Assembly (NCBI RefSeq): GCF_964026455.1
Contig: NZ_OZ032152.1
Span: forward strand, 620,001-684,000
DNA from: Rickettsia endosymbiont of Lasioglossum villosulum
GTDB lineage: Bacteria > Pseudomonadota > Alphaproteobacteria > Rickettsiales > Rickettsiaceae
DNA: 64,000 nt
Reading direction: 5' to 3'
Position numbers and translations under genes: made by a program. Under the pieces are notes generated by a model. It did not search any database. It was not told where the DNA came from and was given only the letters and a program-made list of their open reading frames with translations. This document shows, one piece after another, positions 1 to 7,905 of the stretch (position 1 is its first letter; every line of letters starts with the position of its first letter).

Positions 1-476
1 GCTTCTATTGCAGTTTCTAAAATATTTTCAGCTGAGCTAATTTCTAGAGGATATTGAATGACTCCACAATGTTTGAATAAAAAATTAACGCTACCAGTTT
101 CGCCCAAATTGCCGCCATATTTAGTAAAGCTGGAGCGTACCTCAGCAGCAGTACGATTTTTATTGTCAGTTAAAGCTTCAACTATTATAGCAATACCGCC
201 GGGTGCATAACCCTCATATCTAATTTCTGTATAATTTTCATTATTAGCGGAATCATTAGCACTATTAATAGCTTTATCAATTCTTTCTTTAGGAAGATTT
301 TGGCTGCGAGCAGTGGCTAAAGCAGTTCTAAGACGTGGATTATTATCGGGGTTTGTAGAGCCGGCTTTGATGGCGGTAACTATCTCACGGATTAATTTTG
401 TAAAAACTTTTGCTCTTTTCTTATCTTGAGCACCTTTACGATGCTGAATATTTTTAAACTTTGAGTGTCCCGCCAT
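1..476 (-). CDS. yebC: YebC/PmpR-family (TACO1-like) regulator, 3' end outside window
   Basis: The protein begins [18 protein letters not shown], the hallmark start of the YebC/PmpR family, and continues with the conserved [31 protein letters not shown] and [14 protein letters not shown] stretches. Family members are cytoplasmic; some are described as transcription regulators and others (like mitochondrial TACO1) as translation factors that help ribosomes through difficult sequences. About 158 residues of an expected 245-250 are present and the reading frame runs off the left edge of the window. The ATG at 476 is the only sensible start. Family assignment is firm; the exact role in this organism is not shown by the sequence. 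Confidence 0.95.
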   Translation of the reverse strand, partial: MAGHSKFKNIQHRKGAQDKKRAKVFTKLIREIVTAIKAGSTNPDNNPRLRTALATARSQNLPKERIDKAINSANDSANNENYTEIRYEGYAPGGIAIIVEALTDNKNRTAAEVRSSFTKYGGNLGETGSVNFLFKHCGVIQYPLEISSAENILETAIE

Positions 477-498
477 TTTATCTATACTTTAAAAATAT

Positions 499-624
499 TT
501 AACCTTGTTTTGCTTTAAATCTTTTATTCTTTTTATTTATTACAAAAATTTTGCCTCTTCTTTTAACGATTTGACAATCTTTATCACGCTTTTTTAATGA
601 TTTTAATGAACTAACGACTTTCAT
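499..624 (-). CDS. rpmJ: 50S ribosomal protein L36
   Basis: A 41-residue basic protein beginning [20 protein letters not shown] and ending RFKAKQG. It matches bacterial L36 of the longer, Cys-poor type: MKV start, the [19 protein letters not shown] core and a very lysine/arginine-rich composition. Only one of the zinc-ligand cysteines of the classical form is present. L36 binds 23S rRNA in the large subunit. It lies just upstream of yebC on the same strand with a 22-base gap. Confidence 0.92.
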   Translation of the reverse strand: MKVVSSLKSLKKRDKDCQIVKRRGKIFVINKKNKRFKAKQG

Positions 625-703
625 ATATGTCCTAACTATATTTAACTTGAGGTGATAATAAACTTTTTTGTCCAATCAGTCAATTACCAATTTATATGAT
701 AGC

Positions 704-1423
704 TTATCTTTGAGTACTTTCTTGTTTACGATTTTTTGGTTTGGTATTTAATTTTGGTTGGATATCTAATTTTATATTCATTTTATTAAGTCTTGCGGTT
801 TGAATTCCTTCTTTTCCGCTTCTATTATTCATTAATACTTCTCTTATATCTGAGGTAATATTTTGTACATTTTCAAATTTATTGATCTTGTTTAATGTTT
901 CAGGATCGATTTTTGCTTTAAGGTCATTTGCTATCCCTTTAAACCCGATTTTTTTACAAAATCTTGCTAATTTATAATAGATTTTATCAGTTTTTGATAT
1001 ATCAAATTTATTTTCATTATTTATAAATTCTGTAGTATTTTTAATTCTCTCTTTAAAGCTTTTATCATTTTTAATAGTTGCTATATCTTGATCTGTCAGC
1101 AGTTTTTTATCTTTCATTATCTGAAGCGTATCATCATATAATTTTTCCATTGCTTCTGTTGTTATAGTATTTTTTGAATTATTTTTTACAAATTTCTGAG
1201 CTAATTTTTCAATTTCACTAGTAATAGCTTTATCTTCTTTATTAAGGTTTTTAACTATACTATCATCTTTAAAGCGTGTATTTTCTTTATAAGATTCATT
1301 AAAATTGTTTTTTATACCTAAATTTATAGCTTGATTTAGAAACTCTTTTTCTGATTTTGATATTGCAACTTGATTTCTAGATAAGATATATTTTAGAGGG
1401 TCTATGGATCGGTATTCTTTCTG
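704..1423 (-). pseudogene. C-terminal part of frameshifted PI3/4-kinase-like protein
   Basis: This frame is open from the A8 tract at 1424-1431 to the stop at 704 and continues the 526-residue protein encoded just upstream. With one A fewer in the tract, the upstream frame would run on as RKKQKEYRSIDPLKYILSRN and then into this segment. The first ATG in this part is at 1150 (148 residues, MEKLYDDTLQIMKDKK). The sequence is lysine- and asparagine-rich and probably helical, with no motif I recognise. It has no ribosome binding site of its own that I can see, so it is more likely the severed tail of one gene of about 750 codons than a separate gene. Confidence 0.6.
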
Positions 1424-2957
1424 TTTTTTTTCTACTTACTACTGGAGTTTCTTCCCATTTTCCGTTTGCATTTTTACTCCATTGGCTTTCTGTTACTTTT
1501 TCAGTTTTTACTTCTGATGTTGGTATTTCAATTTTATAATTATTTTCATGTGCCCATTGTAAAGCGTTTTTACCTTCAATTTGAATATCATTATGTGCGG
1601 CATACGCTACCGGATCTTGCATAGGCGAATTAGCCATATCTTTTAACCATTTACCATTTTCAAAATCTGGTGAAGGGTTACTATATTTTGCCACTATATC
1701 AACTTTTTTTGCTATTTCTTTCATATTGGAAAGATTTTCTTTAATATTATCTTTATAATATTTTCGTAGCTTTTGTTCGTTATTAAAAATAACACTTGTA
1801 TCTAATCCCTTTATATCTAATTTACCTGGACATATTCCTTTAGCATCAAATCCATTTTTTACTAACTCATCTACTTTTTGGTCAATTATATTATCGATTT
1901 GATTATTGTCTAGTTGATTAAGCATTTGATTTAGTGATTTACTATATTCCTTAACATTAAATGTTAATTGTCCTTTTTCTATGTTTTTATTATATCCAAA
2001 GCGTTCAAACTTTTCATTTGCATCTTTAAGCATTGAAGTAAAATCTTTATTAAAATTCATAAAAGATCTTCCATGATCAATCTTTACTACAGTATTATTA
2101 TTTTGAACCATTAAATTTTGAGTATGATAATCCGATTCACCTAATATATGAGAGGCGGCAATAGCTTTTTCAAAGCCTGATAGTTTGGGTGTCTTAGTTT
2201 GTTCTAATACATCTCCTAAATGTTCGCTATTCTCTAAAAATTTAGAACGTACGTATAAAATTTTAGAAACAAAATCAGGCAATTTAGAATTTGCATAGCC
2301 AGTTACTAACTCTTCTTTAGGAGCACGATTATATAATAATTGCTCATACATATTACCGCCGATTAATTCACGTACTGCGTCATTTCGATCCATCCATTGT
2401 TGAGTTGTTTCTACATCTGCTCCTTTCTTATAAAACCGTTTAAGCATAAAAGTGTTATGTGTTGCCTGTTCATCTGCTATATATCCTCCTGATACTCCCT
2501 CACTTTTATCAGCCTCTTTTTTAAATTCTTGAACATTTGCAACCCTCCTATCACGTATAAGATCAGAAACAGCTTTTGGGACAACTTTTCCTCGTTTTTC
2601 AAAATTTTCTTTTTCTTGATTATATTCTTTAGATTGTTTTTCTGCCAAATATTCAATTAATGGTATATCTAAAATTTCTTTTACATCAGGGTTTTGAATA
2701 GATGGTAAAGTATCTTTTATAACCGTTAGCATTTGAGCTAGCTTTTTTTCTTTAAAGTCAGGAATTTCTTTGTTGATCTTTTCTATTTCATTTAAATAAG
2801 CTGTATCTGTTTCTGAATTTAATTCCTTATTAATATTTATAATAGAATTAGCTAAATTGTCGCTTGAAGCTTGAATATTTGCATTTTTAGTTAGATCAGT
2901 ATCTTTAAGGATATTAAAGAATTTAGAAGATAGTTGCTCAGTTTCATTTTCTGCCAT
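1377..2957 (-). CDS. PI3/4-kinase-like (candidate secreted effector) protein, frameshifted
   Basis: 526 residues with no signal peptide. Residues 270-296 carry HILGESDYHTQNLM followed by VVKIDHGRSF. This lines up with the catalytic loop (GDRHxxNIM) and metal-binding IDFG motif of phosphatidylinositol 3/4-kinases: D276, H278, N281 and D294 are all kept. K173 (MLKRF) is a possible ATP lysine. From family knowledge, Rickettsia typhi secretes a PI3-kinase effector, Risk1, with such motifs; this gene may be its counterpart, but that is inference. The frame ends early at 1377 because of a run of eight A (T8 at 1424-1431 on the plus strand); one A fewer joins it to the downstream frame. Unrelated kinase-fold proteins remain possible. 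Confidence 0.6.
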   Translation of the reverse strand: MAENETEQLSSKFFNILKDTDLTKNANIQASSDNLANSIININKELNSETDTAYLNEIEKINKEIPDFKEKKLAQMLTVIKDTLPSIQNPDVKEILDIPLIEYLAEKQSKEYNQEKENFEKRGKVVPKAVSDLIRDRRVANVQEFKKEADKSEGVSGGYIADEQATHNTFMLKRFYKKGADVETTQQWMDRNDAVRELIGGNMYEQLLYNRAPKEELVTGYANSKLPDFVSKILYVRSKFLENSEHLGDVLEQTKTPKLSGFEKAIAASHILGESDYHTQNLMVQNNNTVVKIDHGRSFMNFNKDFTSMLKDANEKFERFGYNKNIEKGQLTFNVKEYSKSLNQMLNQLDNNQIDNIIDQKVDELVKNGFDAKGICPGKLDIKGLDTSVIFNNEQKLRKYYKDNIKENLSNMKEIAKKVDIVAKYSNPSPDFENGKWLKDMANSPMQDPVAYAAHNDIQIEGKNALQWAHENNYKIEIPTSEVKTEKVTESQWSKNANGKWEETPVVSRKKTERIPIHRPSKIYLI

Positions 2958-3089
2958 AAATGCCTTTATAAATAAATTACTATTTATTAATAATAATTAA
3001 ATTTTATAGTTGATTATGAATTTTTGTTAATAATGTAGTTTAAAGTGAGTTATTTTTTTAAAAAATGTGGTAAAAATACGAAATAAATT

Positions 3090-3104
3090 ACCATGTTTCA
3101 TGGT
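3090..3104. promoter_or_regulatory. perfect palindrome ACCATG-TTT-CATGGT, operator candidate
   Basis: A perfect 6-3-6 inverted repeat immediately upstream of the -35 box at 3110. It belongs to a set of similar sites (3161, 4523, 16833, weaker at 59420) with consensus ACCATA-TTT-TATGGT, all close to promoters of genes of unknown function or ankyrin genes. Confidence 0.55.
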
Positions 3105-3109
3105 TTTTC

Positions 3110-3139
3110 TTGACATATATTAATAAATTAGAATATGAT
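3110..3139 (+). promoter_or_regulatory. sigma70-type promoter of the 3217 gene
   Basis: TTGACA at 3110-3115, 18-base spacer, TATGAT at 3134-3139. It is flanked on both sides by palindromic operator candidates at 3090 and 3161, and resembles the promoter of the gene at 4576 in layout. Confidence 0.65.
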
Positions 3140-3160
3140 ATCTTTACAAAAATTAATAAA

Positions 3161-3175
3161 ACCGTATTTTATGGT
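3161..3175. promoter_or_regulatory. near-palindrome ACCGTA-TTT-TATGGT, operator candidate
   Basis: Second copy of the 6-3-6 motif, about 21 bases after the -10 box, so just downstream of the expected transcription start. One mismatch between arms. A repressor here would block initiation or early elongation. Confidence 0.5.
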
Positions 3176-3216
3176 TTTTGCCGCCACGTCTTTATAAACA
3201 TATGGAGTATTTAAAT

Positions 3217-4023
3217 ATGCAGCAATATTCAATTCATAACCTTAAAGAAAATTTAGTTAAAATTGTTAGAGATAATAAAGAATGGAGTCTTAATGACTTT
3301 GGGGGTTTTGAAGCTCTTCAAAAGTTACCTGAGATAGTTAAAAATAGCCCATTATTTGCTAAAGCAGTAAAAAACTTTAATCCGACAGTTGAGGGAACAA
3401 GCTTATCTATATTTAATTCTGTAAATAGTACAATACCTTATACATTACCTATTAAATTCACAGAAGTTGCTCTTGAATTGGAAGCAGTAGGTAGAAATGC
3501 TAGCCATGTATGGGAAACCTTGTCAGTGATATTAGAAAAAGCTCAAGGGAAAGGAGTAACTTACTTAAGTTTAGGTAGAGGCTGGGATGGTAAGCAAGAC
3601 ATAGCAGGTGGTAAAAAGATATTAGATCTTATGTCGCAAAATTTACAAGCAACTCGAAATGATCCACTCAAGTCTAAAGTATTTAATATATTATTAGAAG
3701 AAACAGACAAAAAAGAACAAGGTTTATTTGCTATTCCTGATAGCCATAAAAAATATCCAACTGTAATGAAAGCATATGCAGAATATAAAGCACTTGTTGA
3801 AGATAGTGAATTTGTGGTATTAGGAGTACAATTTAACACCCTTGAAGTTCAGATTGAAGCAGAGCCACAACAATCAGGATTAGGAAATAACGCTCAAAAT
3901 CCTCCGCTTGATGTTAAAGGGAAGATTAATAGTATCAACGAATTATTAAAAAATTATAATGAAGAGTTAAAGAATTTAACAGAGATGGGATTAGATGCAG
4001 AAGCTATAAAAACTATCTTTTAA
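3217..4023 (+). CDS. unknown protein, N-terminal part of a frameshifted gene
   Basis: I do not recognise this family. The ATG at 3217 (MQQYSIHNLKENLVKIV) is chosen because GGAG at 3205-3208 sits 8 bases upstream; the in-frame TTG at 3178 and ATG at 3202 lack such a site. The product (268 residues) has no signal peptide or membrane segment and looks soluble. It stops at 4023 after IKTIF, but the frame with one extra A in the preceding AAAAA run stays open as NYLLTEAKELTKELLKYY for another 110 codons, so the gene seems to have lost one A. Promoter and two palindromic sites lie directly upstream. Confidence 0.55.
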   Translation: MQQYSIHNLKENLVKIVRDNKEWSLNDFGGFEALQKLPEIVKNSPLFAKAVKNFNPTVEGTSLSIFNSVNSTIPYTLPIKFTEVALELEAVGRNASHVWETLSVILEKAQGKGVTYLSLGRGWDGKQDIAGGKKILDLMSQNLQATRNDPLKSKVFNILLEETDKKEQGLFAIPDSHKKYPTVMKAYAEYKALVEDSEFVVLGVQFNTLEVQIEAEPQQSGLGNNAQNPPLDVKGKINSINELLKNYNEELKNLTEMGLDAEAIKTIF

Positions 4024-4364
4024 CAGAAGCAAAAGAGCTTACCAAAGAATTGCTTAAATATTATGGGAATCTTTCAATTTTAGAAAAAGGTTTTTTTAAA
4101 GATTCAGAAGTTTGTAATAAATATAACAAATTAGCAACAGATATTCGTGCTATTGATATAGGCTTATCTGATGATTTAAGATATCCCTTAATTAAAATTA
4201 TGTTAAATGTTCCTAAAAATCCTTTTGAGTATTTGGGGGAGTTATTTGGAGGACAATCAGCTGAAGCATCTGAGCAGATATTAAAAGATTTTATAATAGA
4301 ATATGAAAATACACATACTAGTGAAGAAGTTAATTCTTTAGGTGATTTTTCTTATTTAACTTAA
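4024..4364 (+). pseudogene. C-terminal part of the frameshifted 3217 gene
   Basis: Open in the frame one base behind the upstream ORF; the two overlap in frame-compatible fashion across the A5 tract near 4010. The first usable start is a TTG at 4050 without a ribosome binding site, which favours a severed tail over a separate gene. Ends YENTHTSEEVNSLGDFSYLT, followed by a terminator hairpin at 4386. Confidence 0.5.
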
Positions 4365-4385
4365 ATCAATCTTTTAAAAGTTTAA

Positions 4386-4428
4386 TGTCATAACTTTTTT
4401 TGTCTTATAAAGAGAGTTATGGCATTTT
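4386..4428 (+). terminator. rho-independent terminator
   Basis: TGTCATAACT pairs with AGTTATGGCA (one mismatch) and is followed by TTTT. It lies 22 bases after the stop of the split 3217 gene. Confidence 0.6.
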
Positions 4429-4475
4429 ACTTTATGTCTTAAAAACTCCTAAATTTTTTTTAACCATCTGTTTTA

Positions 4476-4504
4476 TTGACAAATCTTAATAATATTCATA
4501 TATT
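4476..4504 (+). promoter_or_regulatory. sigma70-type promoter of the 4576 gene
   Basis: TTGACA at 4476-4481, 17-base spacer, TATATT at 4499-4504. The layout (promoter, then an AAAAATTAATA stretch, then the ACCATA-TTT palindrome) repeats the one in front of the 3217 gene. Confidence 0.65.
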
Positions 4505-4522
4505 GCATTTCCAAAAATTAAT

Positions 4523-4537
4523 ACCATATTTTGTGGT
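4523..4537. promoter_or_regulatory. near-palindrome ACCATA-TTT-TGTGGT, operator candidate
   Basis: Third copy of the 6-3-6 motif, 19 bases after the -10 box, one mismatch between arms; extending outward, AT and AT continue the symmetry (ATACCA...TGGTAT). Confidence 0.55.
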
Positions 4538-4575
4538 ATTAAAACTTAAACTTAATTTAAAAAAGGATATATTCT

Positions 4576-5130
4576 GTGAGAGAGTCTTTAATTAGCATAT
4601 TAAAAAAAGCAACAGCGAATAATAAAAAGCCCAAATTTACAAATTATTTAGATATAATAAATGAGGTTATAGATCTTACTAATAATGAAAATAATATTGA
4701 TAACAGAGAAGAAAAGTTTCAAGATATCCAAATATCATTAGAGCAGATTAAAGAAAAATCAAAAGAAGATATTATAGAAGTTAAAGAAAAGTTAAGGGAA
4801 ATATTAGAATATTTTGTTCAAGATTTATATACAACTAAGAACGATCTAACGAAAGCAGAAATATTTAAAATCATAGTTAATGATTATAGAATTTGTGGCG
4901 ATGAAGAATATCGATTGGGTTTAGAATTTAAGGTAAGATTTGATATTGTAAAACCTACCGAATCAGGTGAAGAGATATTTTATAAGCAGCCAGAATTAGC
5001 CTTAAGCAATAATACAAAAATACTAGAAGTCGAATTAATAAATCCATTTTCTGAATTAGAACAATTAGAGCAAGTATTAAAAACCTTAGGGGAAGTAGAA
5101 AGCAACACAGGCGTCAATAATCTAGAATAA
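4576..5130 (+). CDS. unknown acidic, helix-rich protein
   Basis: 184 residues starting with GTG; AGGA at 4564-4567 gives an 8-base spacing and no ATG fits. Not recognised. Residues 30-85 (EEKFQDIQISLEQIKEKSKE and onward) look like a coiled coil; the C-terminal third is acidic. No signal peptide. It shares promoter structure and palindromic site with the gene at 3217, so the two are probably co-regulated although I see no sequence similarity between the proteins. A strong hairpin ends the unit at 5145. Confidence 0.65.
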   Translation: MRESLISILKKATANNKKPKFTNYLDIINEVIDLTNNENNIDNREEKFQDIQISLEQIKEKSKEDIIEVKEKLREILEYFVQDLYTTKNDLTKAEIFKIIVNDYRICGDEEYRLGLEFKVRFDIVKPTESGEEIFYKQPELALSNNTKILEVELINPFSELEQLEQVLKTLGEVESNTGVNNLE

Positions 5131-5144
5131 TTATTTAGTCTTTT

Positions 5145-5185
5145 GTAATATAACTTTTCTTGCTTAATTAGAAAAGTTATGTTAC
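5145..5185. terminator. 16-bp hairpin, terminator candidate
   Basis: GTAATATAACTTTTCT pairs with AGAAAAGTTATGTTAC (one G-U pair) around a 9-base loop. There is no long T run, so termination is inferred from position 14 bases after a stop codon and before a new gene. Confidence 0.5.
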
Positions 5186-5223
5186 GTTAATTTATCCAAA
5201 AATAATAAAGTAATTTAGGGTAA

Positions 5224-5925
5224 ATGTTTGTTAAGTTATTGATCTTCACAATTCCTTATATCTTCTTTTCATCAATAGCTATTGCTGATCCTGAAATAGC
5301 TGAGTCTTTAAAATGTTCTAAACTTTTCCCTTATTTTGAAAAAAAATTTAATATCCCGTCTAACACGCTTCATTCAATTGCTTTAAAAGAGTCAGGTAAA
5401 AAACATAAAACTCGCAATCTTAGAGTAGTATGGCCTTGGACTGTTAATGTTGAGGGTAAAGGTTATTACTTTAATACTAAAAGAGAGGCAGTAAATTTTG
5501 TAAGAAAAGAAATTATAAGAGGGCGTGAAAGTATTGATGTTGGATGTATGCAGATTAATTTAAGGCATCATTTAGGGGCTTTTAACTCTCTTGATCAGGC
5601 ATTTGAGCCGAATAATAATATTCGTTATGGTGCAGAATTTCTACGTTCAAAGTATGATCAGCTTAAGAACTGGCATAAAGCTATAGCCCATTACCATTCA
5701 GCTACTCATTCTTTGGGTTTTAAATATAAACAGGATGTAGTAAAAATAGCAAGTAATATGGCACTTTATAAAGCATCGTTGCATGGTTACTTAAATAATA
5801 GTGAGGATATTTTAGTAAATAAGGCTGTAGTCAGTAATAATAAAGTTCAGAAAAAGCCATTTTTTACTAGTAATAAAAGATATAAAAGTAGTATTATGGT
5901 CCCGATCCCAGTTAAAATTAACTAA
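5224..5925 (+). CDS. exported lytic transglycosylase, T4SS-style SLT domain
   Basis: 233 residues. Residues 1-21 form a signal peptide (hydrophobic core, then AIADPE). The SLT domain spans about 40-185: catalytic Glu in SIALKESG, DVGCMQINLRHH, NIRYGAEFL and AIAHYHSAT are the usual GLMQ-type and Y-A-E positions of family 1 transglycosylases. The inserted segment VVWPWTVNVEGKGYYF is typical of the small transglycosylases found with conjugation and type IV secretion genes, which open the murein locally for the apparatus. It is followed 4 bases later by another exported protein, so an operon is likely. Separate from the housekeeping Slt at 9462. Confidence 0.85.
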   Translation: MFVKLLIFTIPYIFFSSIAIADPEIAESLKCSKLFPYFEKKFNIPSNTLHSIALKESGKKHKTRNLRVVWPWTVNVEGKGYYFNTKREAVNFVRKEIIRGRESIDVGCMQINLRHHLGAFNSLDQAFEPNNNIRYGAEFLRSKYDQLKNWHKAIAHYHSATHSLGFKYKQDVVKIASNMALYKASLHGYLNNSEDILVNKAVVSNNKVQKKPFFTSNKRYKSSIMVPIPVKIN

Positions 5926-5929
5926 ATTT

Positions 5930-6433
5930 ATGAATATTAAATCAATAATATATTTTGTAATATTAGTAAGTGCAGTAAAAATTAATGCCGATTTTAACGA
6001 TATTCAAGTTACAGAAACTACTCAAGATATAGTAATAGAGCAAGAAACTATAAAATTGCCATGGAGTGATTGCACCGAAATACATAAATTATTTGAAAGA
6101 AAATTTTCTTTTTCAGAAAAACAGGTTAAAAAAGAAAATAGAATTTATGAAGAATATAGAAAATTTTATTTAGATCATAATAATCCTAGCAATTTTTCTA
6201 TGCAATTTAGTGAAAGAAAAACTGATGCTCAGAGAGTAGAGACGTTAATTTCAGGTTTTTTAAAATTTTGTGAAGACAATTTTCAAACCAGTAATATTAA
6301 GCCTAATTCCTTAAGCTATCAAATTAAAAAACAACAAGAACAGTTGTTTAATAATATAAGAAGTGAAAATTATAAAATATATTATAAACAAAGATATTAT
6401 AATAATGCTGTGTTACCCTCACATAATAAATAA
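5930..6433 (+). CDS. small exported protein of unknown function
   Basis: 167 residues, ATG 4 bases after the transglycosylase stop, suggesting translational coupling. Residues 1-20 (MNIKSIIYFVILVSAVKINA) form a signal peptide with an alanine at the expected cleavage site. The mature part is charged and probably helical, with two cysteines (SDCTEI, KFCEDN) that could form a disulphide in the periplasm. Not recognised. Position suggests a partner of the transglycosylase, perhaps part of a secretion or conjugation-derived cluster; this is inference from context only. Confidence 0.65.
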   Translation: MNIKSIIYFVILVSAVKINADFNDIQVTETTQDIVIEQETIKLPWSDCTEIHKLFERKFSFSEKQVKKENRIYEEYRKFYLDHNNPSNFSMQFSERKTDAQRVETLISGFLKFCEDNFQTSNIKPNSLSYQIKKQQEQLFNNIRSENYKIYYKQRYYNNAVLPSHNK

Positions 6434-6507
6434 TTAATTACTCATTAATACTTGCATTTTGTATTTATTAATTTATTTTAATAAACTCAATATAATAGGT
6501 AGGTATT

Positions 6508-6903
6508 ATGTTTAGAAAATTTATATTGGTAGCATTATTATGTGTCAATAGTTATAAAACTTTAGCAGAAGATAAGAAATCAGAGAGCGTACCAACTAAA
6601 ATTTTGATAAATATTTCTGAAAATTATAATTGTAGTGATAGCGATTTAGTAGAAAAACGAAAACAGCACATAAAAGAGAAAAAATTACAAATTTCATTAC
6701 CTGATGATCAGATTAAAATTAAAGGTATTAGGGATAATTTTGAAATAGTAGAAAGAATTAGGGGTGATGATATTCATACTGCAAGAAAAAGAAAGCGTAT
6801 TCAGGATCTCATAAATGGTGATCTACCACCTATCATTAATTGGATGGTAGAAGAGAAAGCAATTTTAGAAAAGAAAGTAAAAGAAAAATATAAGATAAAT
6901 TGA
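6508..6903 (+). CDS. small exported basic protein of unknown function
   Basis: 131 residues, ATG preceded by AGGTAGG. Residues 1-21 (MFRKFILVALLCVNSYKTLA) are a signal peptide. The mature part is very lysine-rich (EKRKQHIKEKKLQI, ARKRKRIQDL), with a single cysteine (NYNCSD). Not recognised. Third exported product in a row after the transglycosylase at 5224, so the three may act together at the cell envelope. Confidence 0.6.
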   Translation: MFRKFILVALLCVNSYKTLAEDKKSESVPTKILINISENYNCSDSDLVEKRKQHIKEKKLQISLPDDQIKIKGIRDNFEIVERIRGDDIHTARKRKRIQDLINGDLPPIINWMVEEKAILEKKVKEKYKIN

Positions 6904-6975
6904 GAGAGTTATATATTCAATAGAGTAAATATAAAAAATAACCGCAATAATGCAGTAGTTGGAATTAGTAACAGC

Positions 6976-7701
6976 TTGTTTATGAAGCAGGTAGCAGACG
7001 ATCTAATTGATCGTTTGAAAATGATCGATAAAAATTTTTCTAATATTTTGGAAATATCAGCTAAGTGTGGTTATCTGACTAAATTATTAAAGGTTATCTA
7101 CAAGGATGCTAAAATTACTGCAACTGATATGTCTAAGACGTTGCTTGATTCATTTGAGCATAATAATAAGTTATGTATTGATGAGGAGCATTTAGAACTT
7201 CCAGAAAATTCATTTGATTTAATAGTTTATTCCTTAGGCTTACACTCCATAAATGACGTACAGCGTTTTTTGCTTAATATAAGAAAGTTCCTAAAAAATG
7301 ATGGTGTTTTTATCGGTAATTTTATTGGAGGTAGCAGTCTTCAAAATTTGCGTAAATCTTTAATAGAACTCGAGATAGAAAGCAGCTCTCAACATTCTCC
7401 TCATATCTCGCCTTTTATTCATTTCGATCACGTTCCAATCTTATTATCACAAGCAGGCTTCGATGAAGTAATTGTTGATTACGAAAATATAGAGCTGAAA
7501 TTTGATAATCCATTAGAATTAATGAGAGAAATAAAAAATATAGGCGAGTCAAACTCGTTAATTCTACGTCAAAATTATGCTATTTCTAAAAAAATGTATT
7601 CTTTGCTACAAAACCATAAAAATAGCTTCGAAGATAACATTACCTTAATTAGTTTTATTGCTTCACCTAGTAAAAATAGTATAAGATTAAAGTTGTTATA
7701 A
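6976..7701 (+). CDS. class I SAM-dependent methyltransferase, BioC/NDUFAF5-like
   Basis: Residues 20-115 form a class I methyltransferase fold: ILEISAKCGYLTKLL is motif I (normally with more glycines), ITATDMS holds the acidic ribose-binding residue, and SFDLIVYSLGLHSIND is motif post-II. The glycine-poor motif I (ISAKCG) is unusual. Architecture and length match BioC-like enzymes and the mitochondrial assembly factor NDUFAF5; the substrate is unknown. The listed start is a TTG at 6976. The frame is open upstream to 6904 and reads IFNRVNIKNNRNNAVVGISN, which looks like the conserved N-terminus, but no ATG, GTG or TTG exists there; GAGAGAG at 6902-6908 would suit a start near 6913. The real start is therefore uncertain. 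Confidence 0.75.
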   Translation: MFMKQVADDLIDRLKMIDKNFSNILEISAKCGYLTKLLKVIYKDAKITATDMSKTLLDSFEHNNKLCIDEEHLELPENSFDLIVYSLGLHSINDVQRFLLNIRKFLKNDGVFIGNFIGGSSLQNLRKSLIELEIESSSQHSPHISPFIHFDHVPILLSQAGFDEVIVDYENIELKFDNPLELMREIKNIGESNSLILRQNYAISKKMYSLLQNHKNSFEDNITLISFIASPSKNSIRLKLL

Positions 7702-7759
7702 GAACTAGAATGCTGTATTTTTAGGGTTTAATATGGGTTTGTTATTGTGAGTTGTGTAT

Positions 7760-7849
7760 ACGTCATTGCGAGGAAATGCGTAGCATTGACGCGGCAATCT
7801 TGTCATGCGTCCTGAGATTGCATCAAAGCTATGCTCCTCGCAATGACGT
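7760..7849. repeat. Rickettsia palindromic element, CGTCATTGCGAG type
   Basis: Ends ACGTCATTGCGAGGA and TCCTCGCAATGACGT are exact inverted repeats; inner arms are GCGGCAATCT and AGATTGCATC-like. Sits between the methyltransferase gene and lpdA. Confidence 0.85.
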
Positions 7850-7905
7850 GTATGTTGGGATGACATAAAGGACATACAGTTATTGATAATATTTATAAGG
7901 TATAT

